From Ischnura elegans (lineage: Eukaryota > Arthropoda > Insecta > Odonata > Coenagrionidae), in assembly GCF_921293095.1 (NCBI RefSeq), contig NC_060247.1, positions 56,889,111 to 56,953,110 of the forward strand: a stretch of DNA of 64,000 nucleotides, written 5' to 3'. The position numbers were made by a program, and so were the translations under genes. Under the pieces are notes generated by a model. It worked only from the letters and a program-made list of their open reading frames with translations, ran no database searches and had not been told where the DNA came from. Numbering within the stretch: position 1 is the stretch's first letter; each line of letters starts with the position of its first letter. This document shows, in pieces, positions 11,005 through 23,085 of this stretch.

Positions 11005-12254
11005 GGTTAAATTATTTAATGAGTGATCAGAGGCACCCCTGCTCTTTTTTCTCGGATTGGTCTTTCAGGTAAATTATTATTTAAGGAAATTTAATTGATT
11101 ATTATCTTCTATTTATGTTGAATTATGATGCTATAATGATATTGGACAGTTAAAGTTCACTTTGAGATTGTTTTCCTGGACACTTTCACGATTAATCATT
11201 GTGGATCAGTTTGCAAATTATTAAGTAGATATTATCGTGGTAAATCTCAGACGGTCTAGGGAAAGGCATGGTCCTAACATTTATGCATGATTTTACTCAC
11301 CCATGGCTTAGTTCGGGGTGTCCTCTACCTTCACCGATAGACATTTACTTTTCGATTGAAACGGTGGGTGAAAGGCAGTGAAATGGATTAGTATCTAGTA
11401 TTTTGATGGCAGTAAAATTCGATTAAAGTTTTAAGGAGAAAAATGCATCAGGCTATGATTTCTCATCATGCGAAGTCCTCACTTTGGGTTCATTCACTCT
11501 GACAGGAATTAATAACTCAAATGCCGGATTGGGTAAGTGATATTAAATTAGATTGTCACGAAAAAATATTCTTCTTTAAAAATAGGTCATCAATTAAAAA
11601 TAAACATTCGCAAAGGTTACCGTCCTCTCGATTGGTTTCACTCAACGCATCTCTAGGTGGAAGGGTAGATGATTTCAATATTTCTCCTCGGGTAACTCGA
11701 GAAACAGTCGACGGATCATAATACGGAAAAATAGATATTTTAACTCTCCAAACTCAATTCATATAACCTACAGGTATCCTTAGGCGGTCCCAGGTATAAG
11801 CACTTGCTCCTATATCCATAATGACGATATCTATATGCTATGCTATCCGCAGCGGAGTAGGACCTCAAATGCGTATTCCTGTGGCGAAGATACAATGAGG
11901 CTACCGGGGTGGGGTTTCATCACCCTGAAGATTAGCGGGGTCCTCAAAGGGCAAGTATGCTAAATTGAGTTGTTATGGCCATGATTACCTGAAGGCTTAT
12001 AGGTAAAATAGAAGAGATTTTTGCGTGATCAATATATGGCAAAATGATATTTCACTGTGCGTAGTTAAATGTTAGATTCCAAAACGGTCAAGAGGGGGCT
12101 TCTCTAGGCTCATCTGTCTGGGGGTCATATACAGCGATGCTACTACACTGGCATATTTTTTACCGAATGATGATGAAATGCATAGGTTGGTTTGAATATG
12201 GGAGGGTAGAACTCACCCCAGGATAACCTATAGGTTTGTGATACTATTGCGAGA
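11005..12254. other. Intergenic stretch, nothing recognised
   Basis: AT-rich with no exon, RNA gene or clear repeat that I can support. Confidence 0.4.
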
Positions 12255-12404
12255 CCACAGAAGGGCCCCCCCCGGTTTCTCTACCTGGGCCACCTCTCAC
12301 TTCAACGATGTTTAGGGGTGTCGGAAAATTTCACCCGGTATTTGAACCAAGGACCCCCAATGAGTAGCCCAACGCTCTATTGGCACTTGGCCTCCACGCT
12401 TCCC
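12255..12404 (-). repeat. tRNA-derived SINE, minus strand
   Basis: On the minus strand the head reads like a tRNA, with a B-box-like GGTTCAAATACC (around 12340) and an upstream A-box-like region with GAGCGTTGGGCTAC. The acceptor stem does not close, so this is a SINE head and not a tRNA gene. The body runs on to a C-rich stretch near 12265. Confidence 0.55.
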
Positions 12405-12471
12405 GGAAAATAACTATAGATCGAATTTAATTTCTAATTTTAGTCATGCACAAAGAAACCAAAAATATCAG

Positions 12472-12619
12472 TGTAGGGTATGAAGTGATGATAGTTCGAA
12501 CTTTTCCACATAAATATCTATTTCAAAGGAGTTTTCCGAACGTCATCAAATATGGCTCCTTTAAAATAAAGACTTATGTGGAAAAGTGCAACGTATCATT
12601 AATTCATATCCCACAATGG
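12472..12619. mobile_element. Fold-back element with ~60-bp imperfect arms
   Basis: The left arm (from TGTAGGGTATGAAG through CTTTTCCACATAA to AAAGGAG) is mirrored by the right arm ending TCATATCCCACA, about 60 bp each with scattered mismatches. On the minus strand the central loop reads TTTGATGACGTTCGGAAAAC, which loosely resembles a minimal hammerhead core (UGAUGA, short stem, GAAA). No clear target duplication was seen. It may be related to the Penelope-type fold-backs at 47907 and 56048. Confidence 0.55.
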
Positions 12620-12648
12620 ATTTCCACATTGTATGATCCACCATGAGG

Positions 12649-12749
12649 TTTCTTGGTTAGTTAACTTTTACTTATACCGCAACGGAAATATGAAAGTATA
12701 AAATAAAGTAGTAGTACGTAAAGTAAGTAAAAGTTAACTAACCAAGAAA
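12649..12749. mobile_element. 101-bp MITE with perfect 26-bp inverted repeats
   Basis: The arms at 12649-12674 and 12724-12749 start TTTCTTGGTTAGTTAAC and are perfect complements over 26 bp, around a ~49-bp AT-rich spacer. It lies 30 bp after the fold-back at 12472-12619. The superfamily is unclear. Confidence 0.7.
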
Positions 12750-14999
12750 AATTATAATAGAATATCTCACAGTTAAGAATGACATAATGTATCATCAACC
12801 GCCATTCATTAAAAAAATCATACCTACTTCGGAAAGTCGGGAAATGGTTGCCTCGCGAAAATAAAGCTCCAGCAAGAAATCACATGGGAAAATTAATTGG
12901 ATTAAACGCCCCACGAAATTTCACGGGTTGGGATCCATCTTTCTGTTGCGAGTGGATAAATGGGTCCCTTGCCTCAACACTATTCGCGCCCAACCTTCCT
13001 CTCTCACGCCGTGCGTTCTTCATTTCGTCCTTCAAACATTCTCCACGACTCTCCGCGCCTCATCATCCACGAATTCCTTCCACGCCTCCATCCAACTCTT
13101 TAGACCCTTTAAGAGTTCTCGGGTAATATTTATAAATTACGCAGCCCCCATATCGTTTGAGTTCGAGGAGGGGACATATAGCAGCCAATCCGATGCGGTC
13201 CTTATTTTGAGCCCGAAACCCTGGAATGAATCGTTCCGTGGAGTTGTCACCGCTCCACCCTCTCTTGTGTTTTGGCAGTGCTTACAAAGCGGATGGAATG
13301 CTCCAGAGAGGAAATAACTCATCGAATGTTCCGATCCTTTGCGGTAATGGAGGCATTCAGCAATTAAGTGACGCAGGGAAGACCGATTGGTTAATGGTGA
13401 GTTATAGATGTCGCTTCCCACGCAAACGAAACGGAGCGTCTTACAAATTTAAGGAAGCTAGTTTACGCAAATTTATTTTTGGGTCATTCTAATTATTGCA
13501 CGACTTTTCACATGGAAAAAGGGATGGGTTTAAGTTTGCTCTGTGAATCATATGGTGGAAGTGAAAATATGTTAAATTTCACACTTAATTAACGAAAAAA
13601 CGTAATGCAATATAATATATATATTGTAATTCCACATTTATCATGTATAAATTTATGTGAAATTACAAAGTTTTTTACGTTTCATTATTTTTAGTCCATT
13701 CCATGAAATCACGCCCGAGACAGCGAATTGAACATACAATCATTTTTGGCTCGCGAAATTTTCTTCATTTCCATATACATAAGTTGATTTAACAATGCTA
13801 CTTATGTTAATTTTACTTCGTAATCAGGGGTTTTCTTTTTATCTGTTGGTTGAGTATCATTCTGTAAAAAGTACCTTTTTTTAAAAAACTACTTGTCAGT
13901 AAGTGAGTAAATGCATACTTCGTTTGAGAAAAGTGAAAATACTAAATATTCAGAGAGGTGCAAAGGAAGCCTTGCGGGGGCGTTATGATAATGATCCAGA
14001 GTTAGTGTTTGGGGTTGCAATTCCCGGAAAAGATTACTTGTGGCCTACCCAACAATAGAAATTCCATCGTATACCTACATTCCTCAGTCAGCTTGTCAAT
14101 GGAATCTGTTCTGCTCTCTTAACAAGGAGATAATTTCGTGATATGTGGTATTAGGTCGTTTTATTTTCTGCATCTTTTGAATGGTCTGCCACGTACCACC
14201 AACTTGGTTGAAAATCAATGGCTCATATCGCGGAGTGTACCGGGATGGGTAGGGAAGGGGCAGAAGGCTCATAGCCCCCGCATATAAGTTTGCTGAATTG
14301 AATAATCAAAAATTTCAATATTATAAAAGTGCCAAAAAATTTTTCTCAAGTTCTGAGAAGGTTAAATGCAAAAATAAATCCTGGAAGTAAAACACCCCTA
14401 TCTGAGAGTAATCATCAGAACCCCTTAGAGTGGTTCCATGTCCACCTTAGCCAAATTCCTTGGTTGTGCCCATTATCCAATCTTCCAAAGTTTTCGCCTC
14501 TGAAGATACCCTCCGCGGGAAGTGATGATGGTTATTTGGCTATCTTCCCTTATAATTCCGAAATTATTAGTTCAAAGACGAGTGACTGGAAACATAGGAT
14601 GACATACATAAAACCTTTGTTTACCTCTACCAAGTGGAAAATTATCGATACTCTTCCAATCATATAAATCTGTATTTTCAAGTTGAAAATCATTACCACC
14701 TCTGTAACTCATCCAAATTTTCCCTTATGATCCTGAAGATATATTTTTAATGATCTCCTTGTTATTATTCTTGATTACTCTACCCATGAGTATCAATAAC
14801 GCCAATCTTCCTTTGAGAGAATTCATCAAGAGCAGATTCTGTCTGAAATTATTGCTTAGCCTTATTCGTTGTAACTTCTTGTCTTTGGGAATCCTGGAAA
14901 TGGATTCATTCAGAATTAAGTATATTAAAGTAATTGCCTGTTTTATTCGGGGTCCAAAGTTTTTTGGAGAGTTAAACAAACCAAAATTCGAAACTTTAG
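12750..14999. other. Intergenic stretch, nothing recognised
   Basis: Contains several overlapping ORFs on both strands at 12850-13490 and 14330-15010. None has a recognisable domain, splice context or codon pattern that convinces me. The 12950-13300 part is somewhat GC-richer. Confidence 0.4.
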
Positions 15000-15262
15000 T
15001 GTTCTAGATTCAGATATATTTTTGCATTGGATGACAGATAGCCAAGGCTATTGGCGTAGGGGAAGAAAGGTTGATCGAAACCCGGCGTCGGAAACGCGTC
15101 GAGGTGACCACTGTTTAATGGCCAAACCAACGGGTGCTGAAATTGGATTTCTATCAACTCGCTAACCAAGCAGGGATGGAGCTTACTCTGTAACCTCCAC
15201 CGCATTCGGAGTTTGAACGAGCGACCTCTCGATGAAAAACAAATACTCTAGCTGAGGCCCTC
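15000..15262 (-). repeat. tRNA-derived SINE, minus strand
   Basis: On the minus strand: GGCCTCAGCTAGAGTATTTG (A-box-like) followed by CGTTCAAACTCCG (B-box-like), then a body with AGAGTAAGCTCCATCCCTGC. This is a tRNA-like head fused to a non-tRNA body. Cloverleaf pairing is lost, so it is not a functional tRNA. Confidence 0.6.
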
Positions 15263-17779
15263 CTTGAGGCAGATGTAAGAGTAATCCATCTAAAGGAAAC
15301 TGCACTTGAGCTCACTTAATTCTATGATTTGGTAGATGGAAACTATTGGCATCCTTTTGGACTCATCCCACGGCCATTTACTGATCCCGCCATATCTCAA
15401 CCGACAGACGCCTCGTGTCTGTTGACCCCCAAGGGATTTAAAAGTGCCCGCCGCTGTGTCCCTCAAGGGACTATCCTTGCACCCGCTCATTCATAAAGTC
15501 TCGGCCCCTCTTCCAGAGAACATCCTTCAGCCTCCCTAACCCCTCCTCCTCTCAGTCACTCTACCTCAATGTTTCACTCCTCCCCACACTTCTTCTTGTA
15601 GGGTGAGACCTTAGATGACCTTTCCCCATATTTCGAGAGGGGACACTCCAGACGCCACTTGGCTTGCGAACACATAAACCTTTCCGCCGCACGACTTTAG
15701 CCAGCTACCATCCGCCCATAGAGACACTCGAGAGACACTGAAAAGTCTTTTCGGAGTGATACCTCTCTCCACCAGAAAGTGTCAACAGAATGGGGAACGT
15801 CCTCGAAGACGGGGAGCATGCATCGGATGGCTACGAAACTTTTCCCATTGACTCCGGTGTTTGTCGTTTTTCATCCTTCGCGTCTTGTGAATCGTCTGTT
15901 TTGTCTCAAAGTTGCGAGAGAAAATCATCGTGGTTCACATCTCAATGGTCCTGCTGAAGATTTTGTTTCTCCGAAGATAATGTTTCGGGAGATAAGTAGA
16001 GTGAATTGACCATTATTCTGTCAAAGTCGTAGGTAATTTGAAAAATGTTCCGAGAAAGTGGCTCTTTCGTGTCTTAAGTGACGCCGAGATCCATAGCTTA
16101 CATTTTTTATTCACAGCATAGTATATTCATTCATAAAAACGATTGCTGGATTAAGTTAACAGTGAAAGGAGGAATAATATGAATGAATATGAAATGAATG
16201 AGATAAAAAAAATAGAAGTTAAATTAAAGGATTCTGTTTGTGATTCTTAGGAATGTTCAAATTTCCTATTCATTAAATATTTCTCTCTATCTGTAGCTTT
16301 GATCTTTGAATAATTAGTCTGTTATTCTTCAGCCCATATAAATACTCATAGGACAATAGTAATTCATTATTATGATAGTAAATTAAGTTAACCAATTAAG
16401 ACAGATTAACACGCATTTTTAAATGATTATTACATTTTATCCATAGCTGCTCATCTGTGATACAATATTGCTGTGCGTTAGATTTACGCGTTGACTTAGT
16501 TACACGTAGATATTTCAGGTCACTGCATGTTGTATATTATTATTGAGTATAGTCTTTGACTCCTAGAATCAGTAGTTGGTGAAATTTATTATTTTTACTT
16601 AATCACACTCACGGTATAAGCTACTTTATTACTTTTTCTATAATAGCGAGAAATAATTTAGTAGGATATGAAATTAAGAGTCAAACTGATAATAAGGGTA
16701 CTTACAATCCGACCACTCTGTCGTACATTAAATTTATTTAGGACCATTATTATATATTTGATTACGCATTTTTTCATCAGAAACTCCCGAAAATAGGAAT
16801 AAAAATTGTTGTTGTCATCCCCACCTCCTTCAGGCTACGAGAATTCATTTTAAGAATTTTGGTAATACAGTGAAATATGACCCGAACAATGAAGGATACT
16901 ATTTATGATTTACAGGTATTATTTTTTGTACTGTTGTCTAAAAATGTAGAAGTTAAGCATATAAAATAAGAATTGTGTATTTTTCATGCAAAATGAGGAG
17001 TTTGAAGATTCTTTGCTGAAGAACTGCTACGAAAAAATAATGTACGGAGTGAATAGCAAAATGCACTTATCCTACACGTTGCTGCGTGTGAAAGCAATGC
17101 ATGTAAATAAAATCTATTATTCCTGTGGAGTTATTATTGCCTCATCTCATTGTGTGTGTTTTCGTAAGCCAGGCTATAGCCTGAAGAAGTGAGAATATTA
17201 TTAAATTTTTAACCAAAACTTGAGAATATTTTATTCCTTATTTTTATACCTTATTTTTATTAGGTTCCTTTATTATCTGTAGAAATAAATACCTACAGCT
17301 AGCATTCCGGTGGTGAATCTCTCTTATCTATCGAATCTGGAAATGTTCATTTTTCTCTAAAAACCAGTTTTTAACACATGAATGTCGTTTCATTTCAACT
17401 GAAATACCCATCTGGAATGGGAGTATAACCGAGGTTCATCGACTTCCTGGCGATTAATATGCTATCTAGAAACTACTATTTATATTATGGACTTGATGCT
17501 CGGTCCATGTTGTAATGCCATCCTTGACGGACCGCAGAGGCACGGCAGCCCTCTCCAACAACGGTTTGGACATTTTATTTCGTGAAGTCTAAGAAGAATG
17601 TCTAGGAAATATCTTTCATCCGTTTGGACAATTGTACATACTTTCACCAATAAAGTGACCTATCGAATTCAGAGAGTGGGCTTTTTATTTTAAAAACACA
17701 TTTCTTGTAATCATTGAATATCATTTGGTTTCTTTCCATATCAATAATTGAAACGGGTATTGGTAGGAAACGACCGATA
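15263..17779. other. Intergenic stretch, nothing recognised
   Basis: 15360-15900 is moderately GC-richer, with short unsupported ORFs. 16000-17600 is strongly AT-rich. No exon or RNA gene could be supported. Confidence 0.4.
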
Positions 17780-18050
17780 GCTGAGGTCATTTGCGCCATG
17801 AGGGAAAGGTATCCTAGGAAAGGTGGAGAGAAACCCGGCTTCCGCATTAGCCTGCTCTTAACGAAAGGCACCAATGGGACCACGGCTTAACGTCCCACCC
17901 GATGGATGAAGTGCTGCGCTTCAAATGTCCTCTACACAGCATTCAAGCAGGTATCGGGCAGTCTCTGAATGTTCTCTGCCTGCAACATGGATTTGAACCC
18001 GAGCCTATGGAGTGGAAAGCCAACACTAGCCATCACACCAACCCGATCCC
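17780..18050 (-). repeat. tRNA-derived SINE with conserved body, minus strand
   Basis: The minus-strand head GGTTGGTGTGATGGCTAGTG (A box) and CGGGTTCAAATCCATG (B box) is followed by a body holding GGGTGGGACGTTAAGCCG, a string I associate with widespread invertebrate SINE bodies (recalled, not checked). The right end is near 18050 and the tail runs to about 17780. Confidence 0.65.
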
Positions 18051-19185
18051 CCGTCAATAATTACAGACCTATATATTATCAATTCCGTATTTTTTTGCCT
18101 AACCCACGTACCATATCGTGTTACGAAGAATTCTGTGCCTTATGTCCTCCACATACACGAATTTGTGCCGCGAGTCATTGGCTGAGTCCAGCGTTGAGGT
18201 CTCCAACATGTTCATAGAGATTTCAACGTTTGAATAATTATAATAATATAAATTTTATTCCTCTATGTAACGTATTCAAATATAATTACTCAGAATTGGA
18301 TGAAAAACTAGGTCCTGGGAAGAATTTTCTGTTTTGCGATGACCATTGATTAAAGTACAAAGGCAGACATTAATTGCATGTTTATATAATTTTCACCTCT
18401 AACTCACTCTGACAAAAAAAGACAATGGGTACATTCAGTTACAGAAACTTATAATACCTTACATGGAATATAAATAAAAACTGGTGAACAATTTTGCTGA
18501 AAAATTTGCAATTAACCCTAACAATGCCTGTAAAAAAGGATACCCTTGTTGGCTAATAAATTTTAACACTGGTCATAGAAATTTACACTTCTCAGGAGAA
18601 TTAGCAATCAATTCCAAGGCTTTTTGCATGGACTTTTATTATGAACGTTTGAAGTTTCAAAGGCAATTCAAGGACTTTTATTATGAATGTTTGAAGTTTC
18701 AAAGGCAATTTAAGGACATTTATTTTGAATGTTTGAAGTTTTATTTATTTGGTTTTGGCATTTTAGTGGCAAATTTACCTCTTAATTAATATTAAAATAT
18801 TTACTTGCATATTAATTGGACTCAATTCTATTTCCCCCTCTGTTATAAAAAAATCTTCAATACCTTATGGACAAATATGTATGTATCTCAAGGGATAATT
18901 AGCTCTTAAAAGCTATGCTATATATTTAGCTCTTAAAAAGATGAAAGGAATACTCTGATTTCTTTTCGTGAAGAATTATTTTGACAATTTTCTTTTGAGC
19001 AATGTGAAATGATTAGATATTGGATAAATATGTGCAGCCCCAATTAGACATGCCATACTGCAGTCTGGAATGTACTTAAGCAAAATAAATAGATCTAATT
19101 ACGGACAGGGGACATAGGTATCGTAAAAGAAAGAATTTTCTTAACATTGAAATCATCTCATGCATTAGATCAGTGATTATTATTA
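18051..19185. other. Intergenic stretch around the minisatellite
   Basis: AT-rich. Apart from the minisatellite at 18630-18743 nothing is recognised. Confidence 0.4.
18630..18743 (+). repeat. 42-bp minisatellite, 2.7 copies
   Basis: Units start at 18630, 18672 and 18714 with GGACTTTTATTATGAA and continue TGTTTGAAGTTTCAAAGG. Because 42 is a multiple of three, the reading frame stays open and translates as repeats of KDFYYECLKFQRQF. With no other coding evidence I treat it as a minisatellite. Confidence 0.7.
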
Positions 19186-19255
19186 TCATCATCACATATT
19201 GCTGCAAGTAGGCTATTGCCTGGTGGCAGCATAAGATTTACACACATGAATAACA
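19186..19255 (-). repeat. Possible LINE 3' tail, minus strand
   Basis: On the minus strand, GCAATAGCCTACTTGCAGC leads into a GATGATGATAATAATAAT microsatellite-like end. This is the form of many insect LINE 3' ends. No reverse transcriptase sequence is visible beside it. Confidence 0.3.
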
Positions 19256-19900
19256 ATGTCGTATCTAATAACAATTTTAGAAACAGAAAAGAAACCTATA
19301 GTAAAAAATAATGAATAAATTCTAATATCATACAACCAACAATTGAACATTGACCCAAATAACCCAATTTCAAATACGAGATTCCAATTGATATTTTATA
19401 AATAAATATTTTCAATTGACGTCAATAAGTAAATCCAAATATTTTACGTAGTTCATGCGTTCAATTTTTATACGCACTGCACAAAAACTACTATTATTAT
19501 AGTGAACACCTGCAGTATATAATATTTAGTCAAGGACAGTCTCTATCCTCTACACAATCTCAAAAGTATTTTTTTTTCTTCATCAAAATTCCGCGTATTT
19601 CAAGGAAGTTAGCGCGTGTGGTCTGCACGTTTTCTTCTAGCATTTTTTTTAGTAGTAATAGACGATATTTTAGATCCACGTTTTCTAGACCAAAAGCCTC
19701 TGTAAGTTCTCACAGATTTAAGCACTATTTTCTTGAATTTCCCTCGTGTTGTTGTCTTTTTTAGAGTTTGCTGATCGAAAGTATTTGCTGATATCTGCCT
19801 CTATTCGTTTCCTATCCCTCTTAGCCTCTTCCAGCATTAAAAAAAATCAGTGAGATACTTGCACTGCTTGATTATGCTGACGCAATAGCCACTATTCTTT

Positions 19901-20197
19901 TCATTCCTTCATCAGAACACGGCGGAAAACGGCAATTTTTCTTTTTGGTACAAATAAACTCAATATCCTCCTTGGACATCTCGACTCAGTTGACATAGCA
20001 CTGGACTCTATTTGGACGCAATTTTTAGCTGTCCCTTTTGAAAATTTAGCTTGCATACCAAAAATCTGCATTTTTAGATCTTTCTCATCCAACTGCGAAG
20101 TAATTTTAGTGCAAGAATTAAATACTAGAACATAGCTGAACGCAATTTCGGCCAATATTGAATTGAAAACTTCTATGAGAATTCTGCCTTTCGACAC
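19901..20197 (-). other. Unrecognised ORF, 98 codons, possibly decayed coding sequence
   Basis: The minus-strand frame reads GRILIEVFNSILAEIAFS, then SCTKITSQLDEKDLKMQIFG, ending VPKRKIAVFRRVLMKE. Composition is more protein-like (charged, mixed) than most chance ORFs here. Downstream on the same strand another frame reads MLEEAKRDRKRIEADISKYF. No family recognised. It could be a decayed DNA transposon or retrocopy. The apparent start is GTG, so it is unlikely to be a whole gene. Confidence 0.25.
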
Positions 20198-22675
20198 CGG
20201 AGCACCACACGACCGTCTCGCCAGGAGATCACAACATGAACTCTACGTCTCCGCTGCTTTAATAATTGCATTTAGAAGCAGATGTCTTGTATACTGCCAT
20301 TCTTAACCTCCTCGGTATTTACAATACATCGACGCTTGAATTTTTTCACCGCTTGGCTAAGTGAAATGTTATTGCAACTAGTTTAGTGCGTCCCGCCAGA
20401 TGACAAGCATGATTAGCAGAAATCGCAAATATTGTTTGTTAACAATCAATTAACCAGAAATATTTAGATGTGTCCCGAGACGGAGGAGGTGAGAATATTG
20501 TGAAGCACATACCCTCTCTCCATGGTCCCATGAAATTTCCGAAAGGACGGAGACTGCTGGCTCTCAGATTTAGGCGGGGGCGTGCCTGTCGGAGGACAGC
20601 GAGGGTGGGTTGAAGACAAGGTTGCATGAATTATGGGCGTCGACATGAGTGCGAGAGAGGGAAACTGCGAAGCAGACAAGAGTGACCTCTTATGGGAGGA
20701 CGTGAGAAAGAGATTTTCGTTTTTCTCATCGATGCTCTGCATTGACTCCTTAAATTTATTGCCTCAGTTTCTTTTCTGGCAAAAAGCATTGGAAATCACT
20801 CTGAGCGCATCCAAATATAAATAACATACCTTTCTTGGCTGTTTTTCCTATTTACTCTCTAGAAGAATTTTCTATATTTACTTCTGTACTCGGAATACTT
20901 TGAAATATCTATGCGAATGGGGGACGCGACGGAATTATTACATCTCACTGATAATATTTATCATTCTAATATAGTCAATGGATGGTGGAAAAACATTTAT
21001 TATTCTTGTCCTCAACATCCGTATTTTGAGATTTGTACTGATTCGTACTTATATTCTTCATCAATTCATGGCTCTCGCACTAAATTATGTATGCGGAAAA
21101 ATTAATTTGAACTGAGTCATAAGGCTTTTGTTGTTTTTGTTGCTTTGCATTGTTGATTTCCCATAAAAATATATGTAAAGGAAGATTCATATAGTATAAA
21201 CTGTGATTCCACATATTTAAAATCAAATTCCAAACTTGACCGAATAGAAATAGATTTTAGGAGAATATTTATGTGAATTTTTGAGTTGATTTTGTCGGTA
21301 AATAATAAAATACTTTCTTAATAATTGATTAAAATAAAACTACGATGTTAATAATCAGTTCTTCAATACATTAATTAGCGTATGAAATAATTAAATATAG
21401 CAGAGCATTTTACTGTCTGAAAAACAACCTATAGGGAAAATAATATTTCACTATAATATAAAATGTTTACTATGATCAATGCTGTCCGCGAATTATTTCT
21501 GTGCCAGAAAATAATTTATCTGTGATTGGATGATTCATTAGGCTGTGTTTTCAGGGCCATACAGTGACTGCTAAGTATCTAGTATGTTATTACTATAGGT
21601 AAAGTATCGATATCTACTCAATATATCACTCGAAATTAATAGGTAATTAAGTTATATTTTTCCTCTTTTTGTTTCTAGGATTATCTTGAGATGTATTCTG
21701 ACTGCATATCAATGCCATGAGAGCCATAGAATGGGGGACTTTTTCTTTAAAACAGCTTGGTTGATTCAAAATTAATTTTTGGTTTGGAAATATTACGTAT
21801 GAATGACGCGATACGTCTCAGTGCCATCAGTTTAATTTATCCTGATCTCTGAAAGTGCTTTTTCTTTCTGTGTCATAGATAGAAGCATAATAACAATGCA
21901 TCATTTATCGAAATTAAAGAATTAAACTCCTCCATAACCAAAGCTACTTTTTTTTAGAAATGAGATATTAATTTATTATGAAAATATAGTAAATATTGTC
22001 ACATATTGCAGCCTTCGAAAGCTGCTGGGATACTTCAAGGATGTAGGTCCGCGTCTCCGCTTTACAAAAGAAATTTCGCGCATGGTTCATAAATGTTTCG
22101 CCATTATGGACGAAATCCATCGAGACTAATAAGCAAAATTAATGTAAAGAGAATATGGACTTTTACAGTTTGAACCAACAGTTATTTCCATAGGCACTAA
22201 TTTAGAACTTGTCCGGTTTCAAGTCCAAGATTTAATTTTTTTTATTCTTATACTGTAGCGATTATTTAATAAGTTTTTTAAAAAAAGATGTTGATATGCC
22301 CAGGTATCTATTAATATTTTTCATAAGCTCAACCAAGTACCACCATCCCATTACAGCTTGTAAGAAAATGTGGATTTACACGTGCCATCTCCAGAAAAAA
22401 AACAGCTCAGAAAGTCTTTTTGTCTGTCAGAAGATGAAGTGAAATTAGATGATTTAATTTAAAAAATTTCACAAGAACGACATATATTCATTTCTTAACA
22501 CTTTTCGTGCTGTGGGCGCAATATTACGCCGAGTGAATTCCTTCCCTTTTTGCTAAGGACGTAATACTATACTCCATACGTCTTTTGAAAAAAATCGTAT
22601 TTTGCCATTTTTTAGCAAAGTGGTACTAACCTCTAAATAAACCAACAAAAAAATCAAAATTCATTCTTTAAAATG
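20198..22675. other. Intergenic stretch, nothing recognised
   Basis: 20450-20760 is GC-richer with overlapping unsupported ORFs on both strands. The rest is AT-rich without recognisable features. Confidence 0.4.
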
Positions 22676-22748
22676 AATCCAAACACTCATTCCTTTACAG
22701 TAGCTCTCTCCCAACACTCATTCCTTTACATTAGCTCTCTCAGTAGGT
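22676..22748 (+). repeat. Short tandem duplication (about 31-bp unit)
   Basis: ACACTCATTCCTTTACA followed by GTAGCTCTCTC or TTAGCTCTCTC occurs twice in direct tandem. Confidence 0.6.
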
Positions 22749-22919
22749 TTTTGCAGGTTTTTCACGCCCCCCTCTTTGTGTGGGCGTTTTCCTGCAGTGG
22801 GTTTTTTCCAATAAGGACGACAGTCAATATCCTTAGGTTTTTCCCACGTTCTCTAACATCTTTTTACACTTGGTCAATGGTAACTTTGTTAACTTATAAT
22901 TTTATTTGTTGATTGAAAA

Positions 22920-23085
22920 TGGAACTTATATTTCTTTTTATGTAATTTCTCTGCATGTAATTTCATGAGCAACTTGACAACGTATTTAACTGCATATATT
23001 TCATGTTTGACGAGGGGTTAGATGGAAGATGGGACTTTCTAGTCCCAATCTCGCCCAATAAAGAGGTTTATTATTATTATTCATC
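22920..23085 (+). repeat. LINE 3' end
   Basis: GGGGTTAGATGGAAGATGGG, then CTAGTCCCAATCTCGCCCA, AATAAAGAGG and a TTATTATTATTATT tail. This matches the general form of insect non-LTR retrotransposon 3' UTRs with a trinucleotide tail. The coding part is absent or too diverged to read. Confidence 0.5.

Noticed and set aside
14725-15007. Overlapping ORFs of 84-85 codons on opposite strands
   Set aside because: Antisense mirror ORFs in AT-rich DNA with no recognisable domain; part lies next to a SINE body.
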